Origin: Taudactylus pleione
Lineage: Eukaryota; Chordata; Amphibia; Anura; Myobatrachidae
NCBI GenBank assembly: GCA_031769625.1
Contig: JAUIMM010000582.1
Span: forward strand, 823,501 to 887,500
DNA: 64,000 nt
Reading direction: 5' to 3'
This document shows positions 32,701-44,936 of this stretch, in pieces (the stretch's first letter is position 1; each line of letters opens with the position of its first letter). The position numbers and the translations under genes were made by a program. Under the pieces are notes generated by a model that made no database searches, was not told where the DNA came from, and saw nothing but the letters and a program-made list of their open reading frames with translations.

Positions 32701-35700
32701 ATTAGTGTATAGTAAGTGGTGTGATATCCCGGCTGCTGTGTGACCTGTCCTGGCTACTGACACAGTGCAGGGAGGAGAGAGACCTGTACAGAGCACACAC
32801 CAGTCTCCTGCTCTAACCCCTGAGTATTAGTGTGTAGTAAGTGGTGATATCCCGGCTGCTGTGTGACCTGTCCTGGCTACTGACACAGTGCAGGGAGGAG
32901 AGAGACCTGTACAGAGCACACACCAGTCTCCTGCTCTAACCCCTGAGTATTAGTGTGTAGTAAGTGGTGTGAGATCCCGGCTGCTGTGTGACCTGTCCTG
33001 GCTACTGACACAGTGCAGGGAGGAGAGAGACCTGTACAGAGCACACACCAGTCTCCTGCTCTAACCCCTGAGTATTAGTGTGTAGTAAGTGGTGTGAGAT
33101 CCTGGCTGCTGTGTGACCTGTCCTGGCTACTGACACAGTGCAGGGAGGAGAGAGACCTGTACAGAGCACACACCAGTCTCCTGCTCTAACCCCTGAGTAT
33201 TAGTGTGTAGTAAGTGGTGTGATATCCCGGCTGCTGTGGGACCTGTCCTGGCTACTGACACAGTGCAGGGAGGAGAGAGACCTGTACAGAGCACACACCA
33301 GTCTCCTGCTCTAACCCCTGAGTATTAGTGTGTAGTAAGTGGTGTGAGATCCCGGCTGCTGTGTGACCTGTCCTGGCTACTGACACAGTGCAGGGAGGAG
33401 AGAGACCTGTACAGAGCACACACCAGTCTCCTGCTCTAACCCCTGAGTATTAGTGTGTAGTAAGTGGTGTGAGATCCCGGCTGCTGTGTGACCTGTCCTG
33501 GCTACTGACACAGTGCAGGGGGGAGAGAGACCTGTACAGAGCACACACCAGTCTCCTGCTCTAACCCCTGAGTATTAGTGTGTAGTAAGTGGTGTGAGAT
33601 CCCGGCTGCTGTGTGACCTGTCCTGGCTACTGACACAGTGCAGGGAGGAGAGACCTGTACAGAGCACACACCAGTCTCCTGCTCTAACCCCTGAGTATTA
33701 GTGTGTAGTAAGTGGTGTGATATCCCGGCTGCTGTGTGACCTGTCCTGGCTACTGACACAGTGCAGGGAGGAGAGAGACCTGTACAGAGCACACACCAGT
33801 CTCCTGCTCTAACCCCTGAGTATTAGTGTGTAGTAAGTGGTGTGATATCCCGGCTGCTGTGTGACCTGTCCTGGCTACTGACACAGTGCAGGGAGGAGAG
33901 AGACCTGTACAGAGCACACACCAGTCTCCTGCTCTAACCCCTGAGTATTAGTGTGTAGTAAGTGGTGTGAGATCCCGGCTGCTGTGGGACCTGTCCTGGC
34001 TACTGACACAGTGCAGGGAGGAGAGAGACCTGTACAGAGCACACACCAGTCTCCTGCTCTAACCCCTGAGAATTAGTGTGTAGTAAGTGGTGTGATATCC
34101 CGGCAGCTGTGTGACCTGTCCTGGCTACTGACACAGTGCAGGGAGGAGAGAGACCTGTACAGAGCACACACCAGTCTCCTGCTCTAACCCCTGAGTATTA
34201 GTGTGTAGTAAGTGGTGTGAGATCCTGGCTGCTGTTTGACCTGTCCTGGCTACTGACACAGTGCAGGGAGGAGAGAGACCTGTACAGAGCACACACCAGT
34301 CTCCTGCTCTAACCCCTGAGTATTAGTGTGTAGTAAGTGGTGTGAGATCCCGGCTGCTGTGTGACCTGTCCTGGCTACTGACACAGTGCAGGGGGGAGAG
34401 AGACCTGTACAGAGCACACACCAGTCTCCTGCTCTAACCCCTGAGTATTAGTGTGTAGTAAGTGGTGTGAGATCCCGGCTGCTGTGTGACCTGTCCTGGC
34501 TACTGACACAGTGCAGGGGGGAGAGAGACCTGTACAGAGCACACACCAGTCTCCTGCTCTAACCCCTGAGTATTAGTGTGTAGTAAGTGGTGTGAGATTC
34601 CGGCTGCTGTGTGACCTGTCCTGGCTACTGAAACAGTGCAGGGAGGAGAGAGACCTGTACAGAGCACACACCAGTCTCCTGCTCTAACCCCTGAGTATTA
34701 GTGTGTAGTAAGTGTGTGAGATCCCGGCTGCTGTGTGACCTGTCCTGGCTACTGACACAGTGCAGGGGGGAGAGAGACCTGTACAGAGCACACACCAGTC
34801 TCCTGCTCTAACCCCTGAGTATTAGTGTGTAGTAAGTGGTGTGAGATCCCGGCTGCTGTGTGACCTGTCCTGGCTACTGACACAGTGCAGGGAGGAGAGA
34901 GACCTGTACAGAGCACACACCAGTCTCCTGCTCTAACCCCTGAGTATTAGTGTGTAGTAAGTGGTGTGAGATCCCGGCTGCTGTGTGACCTGTCCTGGCT
35001 ACTGACACAGTGCAGGGAGGAGAGACCTGTACAGAGCACACACCAGTCTCCTGCTCTAACCCCTGAGTATTAGTGTGTAGTAAGTGGTGTGAGATCCCGG
35101 CTGCTGTGTGACCTGTCCTGGCTACTGACACAGTGCAGGGAGGAGAGAGCCCTGTACAGAGCACACACCAGTCTCCTGCTCTAACCCCTGAGCATTAGTG
35201 TGTAGTAAGTGGTGTGAGATCCCGGCTGCTGTGTGACCTGTCCTGGCTACTGACACGGTGCATGGAGGAGAGAGACCTGTACAGAGCACACACCAGTCTC
35301 CTGCTCTAACCCCTGAGTATTAGTGTGTAGTAAGTGGTGTGAGATCCCGGCTGCTGTGTGACCTGTCCTGGTTACTGACACAGTGCAGGGGGGAGAGAGA
35401 CCTGTACAGAGCACACACCAGTCTCCTGCTCTAACCCCTGAGCATTAGTGTGTAGTAAGTGGTGTGAGATCCCGGCTGCTGTGTGACCTGTCCTGGCTAC
35501 TAACACAGTGCAGGGAGGAGAGAGACCTGTACAGAGCATACACCAGTCTCCTGCTCTAACCCCTGAGCATTAGTGTGTAGTAAGTGGTGTGATATCCCGG
35601 CTGCTGTGTGACCTGTCCTGGCTACTGACACAGTGCAGGGAGGAGAGACCTGTACAGAGCACACACCAGTCTCCTGCTCTAACCCCTGAGCATTAGTGTG

Positions 35701-38700
35701 TAGTAAGTGGTGTGAGATCCCGGCTGCTGTGTGACCTGTCCTGGCTACTGACACAGTGCAGGGAGGAGAGAGACCTGTACAGAGCACACACCAGTCTCCT
35801 GCTCTAACCCCTGAGTATTAGTGTGTAGTAAGTGGTGTGATATCCCAGCTGCTGTGTGACCTGTCCTGGCTACTGACACAGTGCAGGAGGAGAGAGACCT
35901 GTACAGAGCACACACCAGTCTCCTGCTCTAACCCCTGAGTATTAGTGTGTAGTAAGTGGTGTGATATCCCGGCTGCTGTGTGACCTGTCCTGGCTACTGA
36001 CACAGTGCAGGGAGGAGAGAGACCTGTACAGAGCACACACCAGTCTCCTGCTCTAACCCCTGAGCATTAGTGTGTAGTAGTAAGTGGTGTGAGATCCCGG
36101 CTCCTGTGTGACCTGTCCTGGCTACTGACACAGTGCAGGGGGGAGAGAGACCTGTACAGAGCACACACCAGTCTCCTGCTCTAACCCCTGAGTATTAGTG
36201 TGTAGTAAGTGGTGTGAGATCCCGGCTGCTGTGTGACCTGTCCTGGCTACTGACACAGTGCAGGGAGGAGAGAGACCTGTACAGAGCACACACCAGTTAC
36301 CTGCTCTAACCCCTGAGCATTAGTGTGTAGTAAGTGGTGTGATATCCCGGCTGCTGTGGGACCTGTCCTGGCTACTGACACAGTGCAGGGAGGAGAGAGA
36401 CCTGTACAGAGCACACACCAGTCTCCTGCTCTAACCCCTGAGTATTAGTGTGTAGTAAGTGGTGTGAGATCCCGGCTGCTGTGGGACCTGTCCTGGCTAC
36501 TGACACAGTGCAGGGAGGAGAGAGACCTGTACAGAGCACACACCAGTCTCCTGCTCTAACCCCTGAGTATTAGTGTGTAGTAAGTGGTGTGATATCCCGG
36601 CAGCTGTGTGACCTGTCCTGGCTACTGACACAGTGCAGGGAGGAGAGAGACCTGTACAGAGCACACACCAGTCTCCTGCTCTAACCCCTGATTATTAGTG
36701 TGTAGTAAGTGGTGTGAGATCCTGGCTGCTGTGTGACCTGTCCTGGCTACTGACACAGTGCAGGGAGGAGAGAGACCTGTACAGAGCACACACCAGTCTC
36801 CTGCTCTAACCCCTGAGTATTAGTGTGTAGTAAGTGGTGTGATATCCCGGCTGCTGTGGGACCTGTCCTGGCTACTGACACAGTGCAGGGAGGAGAGAGA
36901 CCTGTACAGAGCACACACCAGTCTCCTGCTCTAACCCCTGAGTATTAGTGTGTAGTAAGTGGTGTGAGATCCCGGCTGCTGTGTGACCTGTCCTGGCTAC
37001 TGACACAGTGCAGGGGGGAGAGAGACCTGTACAGAGCACACACCAGTCTCCTGCTCTAACCCCTGAGTATTAGTGTGTAGTAAGTGGTGTGAGATCCCGG
37101 CTGCTGTGTGACCTGTCCTGGCTACTGACACAGTGCAGGGAGGAGAGAGACCTGTACAGAGCACACACCAGTCTCCTGCTCTAACCCCTGAGCATTAGTG
37201 TGTAGTAGTAAGTGGTGTGAGATCCCGGCTCCTGTGTGACCTGTCCTGGCTACTGACACAGTGCAGGGGGGAGAGAGACCTGTACAGAGCACACACCAGT
37301 CTCCTGCTCTAACCCCTGAGTATTAGTGTGTAGTAAGTGGTGTGAGATCCCGGCTGCTGTGTGACCTGTCCTGGCTACTGACACAGTGCAGGGAGGAGAG
37401 AGACCTGTACAGAGCACACACCAGTTACCTGCTCTAACCCCTGAGCATTAGTGTGTAGTAAGTGGTGTGATATCCCGGCTGCTGTGGGACCTGTCCTGGC
37501 TACTGACACAGTGCAGGGAGGAGAGAGACCTGTACAGAGCACACACCAGTCTCCTGCTCTAACCCCTGAGTATTAGTGTGTAGTAAGTGGTGTGAGATCC
37601 CGGCTGCTGTGGGACCTGTCCTGGCTACTGACACAGTGCAGGGAGGAGAGAGACCTGTACAGAGCACACACCAGTCTCCTGCTCTAACCCCTGAGTATTA
37701 GTGTGTAGTAAGTGGTGTGATATCCCGGCAGCTGTGTGACCTGTCCTGGCTACTGACACAGTGCAGGGAGGAGAGAGACCTGTACAGAGCACACACCAGT
37801 CTCCTGCTCTAACCCCTGATTATTAGTGTGTAGTAAGTGGTGTGAGATCCTGGCTGCTGTGTGACCTGTCCTGGCTACTGACACAGTGCAGGGAGGAGAG
37901 AGACCTGTACAGAGCACACACCAGTCTCCTGCTCTAACCCCTGAGTATTAGTGTGTAGTAAGTGGTGTGATATCCCGGCTGCTGTGGGACCTGTCCTGGC
38001 TACTGACACAGTGCAGGGAGGAGAGAGACCTGTACAGAGCACACACCAGTCTCCTGCTCTAACCCCTGAGTATTAGTGTGTAGTAAGTGGTGTGAGATCC
38101 CGGCTGCTGTGTGACCTGTCCTGGCTACTGACACAGTGCAGGGGGGAGAGAGACCTGTACAGAGCACACACCAGTCTCCTGCTCTAACCCCTGAGTATTA
38201 GTGTGTAGTAAGTGGTGTGAGATCCCGGCTGCTGTGTGACCTGTCCTGGCTACTGACACAGTGCAGGGGGGAGAGAGACCTGTACAGAGCACACACCAGT
38301 CTCCTGCTCTAACCCCTGAGTATTAGTGTGTAGTAAGTGGTGTGATATCCCGGCTGCTGTGTGACCTGTCCTGGCTACTGACACAGTGCAGGGAGGAGAG
38401 AGACCTGTACAGAGCACACACCAGTCTCCTGCTCTAACCCCTGAGTATTAGTGTGTAGTAAGTGGTGTGAGATCCCGGCTGCTGTGTGACCTGTCCTGGC
38501 TACTGACACAGTGCAGGGAGGAGAGAGACCTGTACAGAGCACACACCAGTCTCCTGCTCTAACCCCTGAGTATTAGTGTGTAGTAAGTGGTGTGAGATCC
38601 CGGCTGCTGTGTGACCTGTCCTGGCTACTGACACAGTGCAGGGGGGGGAGAGAGACCTGTACAGAGCACACACCAGTCTCCTGCTCTAACCCCTGAGTAT

Positions 38701-41540
38701 TAGTGTGTAGTAAGTGGTGTGAGATCCCGGCTGCTGTGTGACCTGTCCTGGCTACTGACACAGTGCAGGGAGGAGAGAGACTTGTACAGAGCACACACCA
38801 GTCTCCTGCTCTAACCCCTGAGTATTAGTGTGTAGTAAGTGGTGTGAGATCCCGGCTGCTGTGTGACCTGTCCTGGCTACTGACACAGTGCAGGGAGGAG
38901 AGACCTGTACAGAGCACACACCAGTCTCCTGCTCTAACCCCTGAGTATTAGTGTGTAGTAAGTGGTGTGATATCCCGGCTGCTGTGTGACCTGTCCTGGC
39001 TACTGACACAGTGCAAGGAGGAGAGAGACCTGTACAGAGCACACACCAGTCTCCTGCTCTAACCCCTGAGTATTAGTGTGTAGTAAGTGGTGTGATATCC
39101 CGGCTGCTGTGTGACCTGTCCTGGCTACTGACACAGTGCAGGAGGAGAGAGACCTGTACAGAGCACACACCAGACTCCCGCTCTAACCCCTGAGTATTAG
39201 TGTGTAGTAAGTGGTGTGATATCCCGGCTGCTGTGTGACCTGTCCTGGCTACTGACACAGTGCAGGGAGGAGAGACCTGTACAGAGCACACACCAGACTT
39301 CCGCTCTAACCCCTGAGTATTAGTGTGTAGTAAGTGGTGTGATATCCCGGCTGCTGTGTGACCTGTCCTGGCTACTGACACAGTGCAGGGAGGAGAGAGA
39401 CCTGTACAGAGCACACACCAGTCTCCTGCTCTAACCCCTGAGTATTAGTGTGTAGTAAGTGGTGTGATATCCCGGCTGCTGTGTGACCTGTCCTGGCTAC
39501 TGACACAGTGCAGGAGGAGAGAGACCTGTACAGAGCACACACCAGACTCCCGCTCTAACCCCTGAGTATTAGTGTGTAGTAAGTGGTGTGATATCCCGGC
39601 TGCTGTGTGACCTGTCCTGGCTACTGACACAGTGCAGGGGGGGGAGAGAGACCTGTACAGAGCACACACCAGTCTCCTGCTCTAACCCCTGAGTATTAGT
39701 GTGTAGTAAGTGGTGTGATATCCCGGCTGCTGTGTGACCTGTCCTGGCTACTGACACAGTGCAGGGAGGAGAGAGACCTGTACAGAGCACACACCAGTCT
39801 CCTGCTCTAACCCCTGAGTATTAGTGTGTAGTAAGTGGTGTGATATCCCGGCTGCTGTGTGACCTGTCCTGGCTACTGACACAGTGCAGGGGGGGGAGAG
39901 AGACCTGTACAGAGCACACACCAGTCTCCTGCTCTAACCCCTGAGTATTAGTGTGTAGTAAGTGGTGTGATATCCCGGCTGCTGTGTGACCTGTCCTGGC
40001 TACTGACACAGTGCAGGGAGGAGAGAGACCTGTACAGAGCACACACCAGTCTCCTGCTCTAACCCCTGAGTATTAGTGTGTAGTAAGTGGTGATATCCCG
40101 GCTGCTGTGTGACCTGTCCTCACTACTGACACAGTGCAGGGGGGGGAGAGAGACCTGTACAGAGCACACACCAGTCTCCTGCTCTAACCCCTGAGTATGA
40201 GTGTAGTAAGTGGTGTGAGATCCCGGCTGCTGTGTGACCTGTCCTGGCTACTGACACAGTGCAGGAGGAGAGAGACCTGTACAGAGCACACACCAGACTC
40301 CCGCTCTAACCCCTGAGTATTAGTGTGTAGTAAGTGGTGTGAGATCCCGGCTGCTGTGTGACCTGTCCTGGCTACTGACACAGTGCAGGGAGGAGAGAGA
40401 CCTGTACAGAGCACACACCAGTCTCCTGCTCTAACCCCTGAGTATTAGTGTGTAGTAAGTGGTGTGATATCCCGGCTGCTGTGTGACCTGTCCTGGCTAC
40501 TGACACAGTGCAGGGAGGAGAGACCTGTACAGAGCACACACCAGACTCCCGCTCTAACCCCTGAGTATTAGTGTGTAGTAAGTGGTGTGATATCCCGGCT
40601 GCTGTGTGACCTGTCCTGGCTACTGACACAGTGCAGGGAGGAGAGAGACCTGTACAGAGCACACACCAGTCTCCTGCTCTAACCCCTGAGTATTAGTGTG
40701 TAGTAAGTGGTGTGATATCCCGGCTGCTGTGTGACCTGTCCTGGCTACTGACACAGTGCAGGAGGAGAGAGACCTGTACAGAGCACACACCAGACTCCCG
40801 CTCTAACCCCTGAGTATTAGTGTGTAGTAAGTGGTGTGATATCCCGGCTGCTGTGTGACCTGTCCTGGCTACTGACACAGTGCAGGGGGGGGAGAGAGAC
40901 CTGTACAGAGCACACACCAGTCTCCTGCTCTAACCCCTGAGTATTAGTGTGTAGTAAGTGGTGTGATATCCCGGCTGCTGTGTGACCTGTCCTGGCTACT
41001 GACACAGTGCAGGGAGGAGAGAGACCTGTACAGAGCACACACCAGTCTCCTGCTCTAACCCCTGAGTATTAGTGTGTAGTAAGTGGTGTGATATCCCGGC
41101 TGCTGTGTGACCTGTCCTGGCTACTGACACAGTGCAGGGGGGGGAGAGAGACCTGTACAGAGCACACACCAGTCTCCTGCTCTAACCCCTGAGTATTAGT
41201 GTGTAGTAAGTGGTGTGATATCCCGGCTGCTGTGTGACCTGTCCTGGCTACTGACACAGTGCAGGGAGGAGAGAGACCTGTACAGAGCACACACCAGTCT
41301 CCTGCTCTAACCCCTGAGTATTAGTGTGTAGTAAGTGGTGATATCCCGGCTGCTGTGTGACCTGTCCTGGCTACTGACACAGTGCAGGGGGGGGAGAGAG
41401 ACCTGTACAGAGCACACACCAGTCTCCTGCTCTAACCCCTGAGTATTAGTGTGTAGTAAGTGGTGTGAGATCCCGGCTGCTGTGTGACCTGTCCTGGCTA
41501 CTGACACAGTGCAGTGAGGAGAGAGTCTTGTACAGAGCAC
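29730..41540. repeat. 11.8-kb satellite array, ~125-bp monomer with higher-order repeats
   Basis: About 94 head-to-tail copies contain TCCCGGCTGCTGTGTGACCT, GTCCTGGCTACTGACACAGT and CTGTACAGAGCACACACCAG. The commonest monomer is 125 bp; 123-, 124- and 127-bp variants differ in the GGAGGAGAGAGACC segment. Rare variants recur at fixed distances, which shows block duplications of 1,128 bp (for example TAGTAGTAAG at 36076 and 37204), 1,248 bp (39433 to 40681) and about 3,122 bp (30861 to 33983). Minus-strand frames translating as repeats of CTVSVARTGHTAAGISHHLL arise where monomers are a multiple of three; I do not regard them as genes. Confidence 0.95.
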
Positions 41541-41621
41541 CAGAGCCGGATTTAGACCTCCTGGGGCCCTAGGCAAGATACCGATTTGGGGGCCCCCTTC
41601 CTCAAACAATCCTGTTCAGAA
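41541..41621. mobile_element. Repeat fragment starting CAGAGCCGGATTTAG
   Basis: CAGAGCCGGATTTAGACCTC followed by GGGGCCCTAGGCAAGATACC looks like the end of a dispersed, possibly hAT-derived element. The other end is not seen. It forms the right border of the satellite. Confidence 0.4.
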
Positions 41622-41623
41622 AT

Positions 41624-42182
41624 TACAGTAGGTGTCGCTAGAGCAAGATACACATGGGATAAAAAACGGCACTCGGAAAAATCTTCATAGGCAAAAATAC
41701 AGTGTATTAGGAGCAATGTTTCGGGTTGTAACTCCCTTTGTCAAGTCCACACCACTCACTGTGACAGACATAGAACACTTACCCCAATAAATACTCACGC
41801 AGATACATGTGTTGTCCATGCCACCATCACCACTCACTCATCAGCCGGAAACACCTAGCTGACGCACTTCCGGGTTCTGCGTTCCAGTGTTTCCAAGCAA
41901 TAGCAGGCTTGCGTTCCAAGGCCGCCCGTATAATGCTTCCCCAGGCGCTGCCAACCTGCCAGGCTTACAGATTGCACAGGGCTCACTGGTCACACTGTAC
42001 CAGAAATACTAAATATTACCATACATGGAATATCGCTACATAACAACACAATCAATACAAAACATATAAAAAAAACAAAAGTAACACTCATAGAAGCCAA
42101 ACAAAAAATATATAGTGAAACACAATTCTCATACCTAAACAGTATGATAGGTGTATCTTGCTCCAGTGACACCTATTGTAAT
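41624..42182. mobile_element. Non-autonomous element with ~30-bp inverted termini
   Basis: Left ACAGTAGGTGTCGCTAGAGC plus AAGATACACATG pairs with right GTATCTTGCTCCAGTGACAC plus CTATTGTAA. Inside is GCAATGTTTCGGGTTGTAAC. No transposase frame. Confidence 0.7.
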
Positions 42183-42303
42183 ATATGCACAGTTATTACA
42201 GCGTTACTAGATCACATATATATATATTTATATATCATCCTGTAAAAAAAATTTATATGTAGCCAACTATGCAAACACATGTATATGTATTAAAGGGGTA
42301 TAT

Positions 42304-42503
42304 ATATACCTCCAGGTGCGGCATTCGGCGGACTTGTTAAATAATCATATCTGCACAGAGATTACTGCAACGTTTTGGGCTTAATTCACCCTTCGTCAGG
42401 CTACATATTACAAAGGGCGAATAAAGCCCGAAACGTTGCAGTAATCTCTGTGCTGATATGATTATTTAACAAGTCTGCCGAGTGCCGCACCTGGAGGTGT
42501 ATA
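42304..42503. mobile_element. Near-perfect palindromic MITE
   Basis: TATACCTCCAGGTGCGGCAT and the following ~75 bases pair with the right half ending GCCGCACCTGGAGGTGTATA. The arms contain AGAGATTACTGCAACGTTTT and its complement, with a loop of about 35 bp around TTCGTCAGG. Confidence 0.88.
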
Positions 42504-42524
42504 GATGGTAGATCCGGCGATACG

Positions 42525-44135
42525 ATGAGCCTAAGACCCAACAACTAGCCTAGTGCCTGTAACCACCAACTGCTAAGAGCCAACAACTAGCCTAGTGCCT
42601 GTAACCACCAACTGCTAAGAGCCAACAACTAGCCTAGTGCCTGTAATCACCAACTGCCCAGAGCCAGCAACTAGCCTAGTGCCTGTAACCACCAACTGCC
42701 CAGAGCCAACAACTAGCCTAGTGCCTGTAACCACCAACTGCCCAAAGCCAACAACTAGCCTAGTGCCTTTAACCACCAACTGCTAAGAGCCAGCCACTAG
42801 CCTAGTGCCTGTAACCACCAACTGCCCAGAGCCAACAACTAGCCCAGTGCCCGTAACCAGAAACTGCCCAAAGCCAGCAACTAGCCTAGAGCCTTTAACC
42901 ACCAACTGCCCAGAGCCAATATCTAGCCTAGTGCCTGTAACCACCAACTGCCCAGAGCCAACAACCAGCCTAGTGTCTGTAACCACCAACTGCTAAGAGC
43001 CAACAACTAGCCTAGTGCCTGTAACCACCAACTGCTAAGAGCCAGCAACTAGCCTAGTGCCTGTAATCACCAACTGCCTAGTGCCTGTAACTACCAACTG
43101 CCCAGAGCCAGCAACTAGCCCAGGGCCTGTAATCACCAACTGCCCAGAGCCAACAACTAGCCCAGTGATCGTAACCAACTGCTAAGAGCCAGCAACTAGC
43201 ACAGTGCCCGTAACCAGAAACTGCCCAAAGCCAGCAACTAGCCCAGTGCCCATAACCACCAACTACCCAGAGCCAACAACTAGCCTAGTGCCTGTAACCA
43301 CCAACTGCCCAGAGCCAACAACTAGCCCAGTGCCCGTAACCACCAACTGCCCAGAGCCAGCAACTAGCCTAGTGCCTGTAACCACCAACTGCCCAGAGCC
43401 AACAACTAGCCTAGTGCCTGTAACCACCAACTGCCCAGAGCCAGCAACTAGCCTAGTGCCTGTAACCACCTACTGCCCAGAGCCAGCAACTAGCCTAGTG
43501 CCTGTGATCACCAACTGCCCAGAGCCAGCAACTAGCCCAGTGCCTGTAACCACCAACTGCCCAGAGCCAACAACTTGCCTAGTGCCTGTAATCACCAACT
43601 TCCCAGAGCCAACAACTAGCCCAGTGACCGTAACCAACTGCTAAGAGCCAGTAACTAGCACAGTGCCTGTAACCACCAACTGCCCAGAGCCAGCAACTAG
43701 CCCAGTGCCCGTAACCACCAACTGCCCAGAGCCAACAACTAGCCTAGTGCCTGTAACCACCAACTGCCCAGAGCCAACAACTAGCCTAGTGCCTGTAACC
43801 ACCAACTGCCCAGAGCCAACAACTAGCCTAGTGCCTGTAACCACCAACTGCCCAGAGCCAACAACTAGCCTAGTGCCTGTAACCACCAACTGCCCAGAGC
43901 CAACAACTAGCCTAGTGCCTGTAACCACCAACTGCCCAGAGCCAACAACTAGCCTAGTGCCTGTAACCACCAACTGCCCAGAGCCAACAACTAGCCTAGT
44001 GCCTGTAACCACCAACTGCCCAGAGCCAACAACTAGCCTAGTGCCTGTAACCACCAACTGCCCAGAGTCAGCAACTAGCCCAGTGCCTGTAACCACTAAC
44101 TGCCCAGAGCCAACAACTAGTCCAATGCCCATGAT
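42525..44135. repeat. 42-bp minisatellite, about 38 copies
   Basis: The unit is AACTGCCCAGAGCCAACAAC followed by TAGCCTAGTGCCTGTAACCACC. At 42 bp it keeps frame, so long open frames appear on both strands: Pro/Thr-rich (NCPEPTTSLVPVTT) on + and Gly/Val-rich (GSGQLVVTGTRLVV) on -. Nothing like a start context, splice site or conserved flank supports translation. The centre (43730-44050) is nearly homogeneous and the left part more degenerate. Confidence 0.93.
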
Positions 44136-44337
44136 CACCGCCTTGGGATGCTCCAGACAGTGCTGTTATTCCCGATGCTGCTGGCCCTGAACCCTCTGCA
44201 TGACGTCATCTGCTCAAGGGGCGTGGCCAGCACAGAAAAGCCCTGTTACGGTGCTGGCTTTTCACATGGGCCCCGCTTACAACGAAAATTCTATCTTCAA
44301 AATGTTTTCCATGGAAATATATATAAATATTATACAG

Positions 44338-44390
<53 letters not shown>

Positions 44391-44398
44391 TACACATA
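44338..44398. repeat. (TA)n(CA)n microsatellite
   Basis: About 20 TA units followed by ACACACACATACACA. Confidence 0.95.
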
Positions 44399-44404
44399 AA
44401 AAGT

Positions 44405-44573
44405 GACCTTATGGCGGCAGTCCAGAACTTTCAGAACAGATGATTCTACACACTCCTGTTTGCCAACATTATAATAAGGATTTACTTTCGTCAGGGATCC
44501 TTACTAAAACGCTGGCAAACAGGAGTGTGTAGCTTCATATTTTCTGCGAGTCCCGGTGTGCCTCCATAAGGCC
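44405..44573. mobile_element. Foldback MITE
   Basis: CTACACACTCCTGTTTGCCA (44446 on) pairs with TGGCAAACAGGAGTGTGTAG (44512 on). The outer ACCTTATGG and CCATAAGG also pair. Confidence 0.75.
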
Positions 44574-44920
44574 TCATTATATGAGGAAATGCCGACTGGC
44601 AGCCATCGATGTTCCGCGATCCGTCGCACGATTGGTGAAATTCGACATGTTAAATTTCACCGATGTGCCAATCACGATCATGTTGGATTTCACCGATTCT
44701 GCCATGCCGGGTTGCCGGATCGTGGCAATCTGCCGCAGATGTATGGGGGCATTTACACAGGTTCTGGGGTGGGCGGGCTGCAAGTCTCCATTTCACTTGG
44801 TGTTAATCAGCCACAGACCTGTGTAATGCACGTGTCCCTTATTAAAGGGATAATATAGCAAGCCTGTAATATGGTGCAAGTATTGTGTTTTCAAGCTGAT
44901 TTGAGTGCCGACTTACATAC
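44574..44920. other. Intergenic, nothing identified
   Basis: Contains GAAATTCGACATGTTAAATTTCACC-like inverted motifs suggesting another old MITE, but no ends could be defined. Confidence 0.4.
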
Positions 44921-44936
44921 ATACATACAATTTTTT

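Noticed and set aside
29606..41609. Many minus-strand open frames of 66-137 codons repeating one peptide
   Set aside because: They follow the 123-127-bp satellite monomer and break wherever monomer length is not a multiple of three. No splice sites, start context or conservation beyond the repeat.
42783..44190. A possible mucin-like secreted protein (Pro/Thr repeats)
   Set aside because: Unit length is exactly 42 bp, the opposite strand is equally open, and there is no signal peptide, exon context or non-repeat domain.
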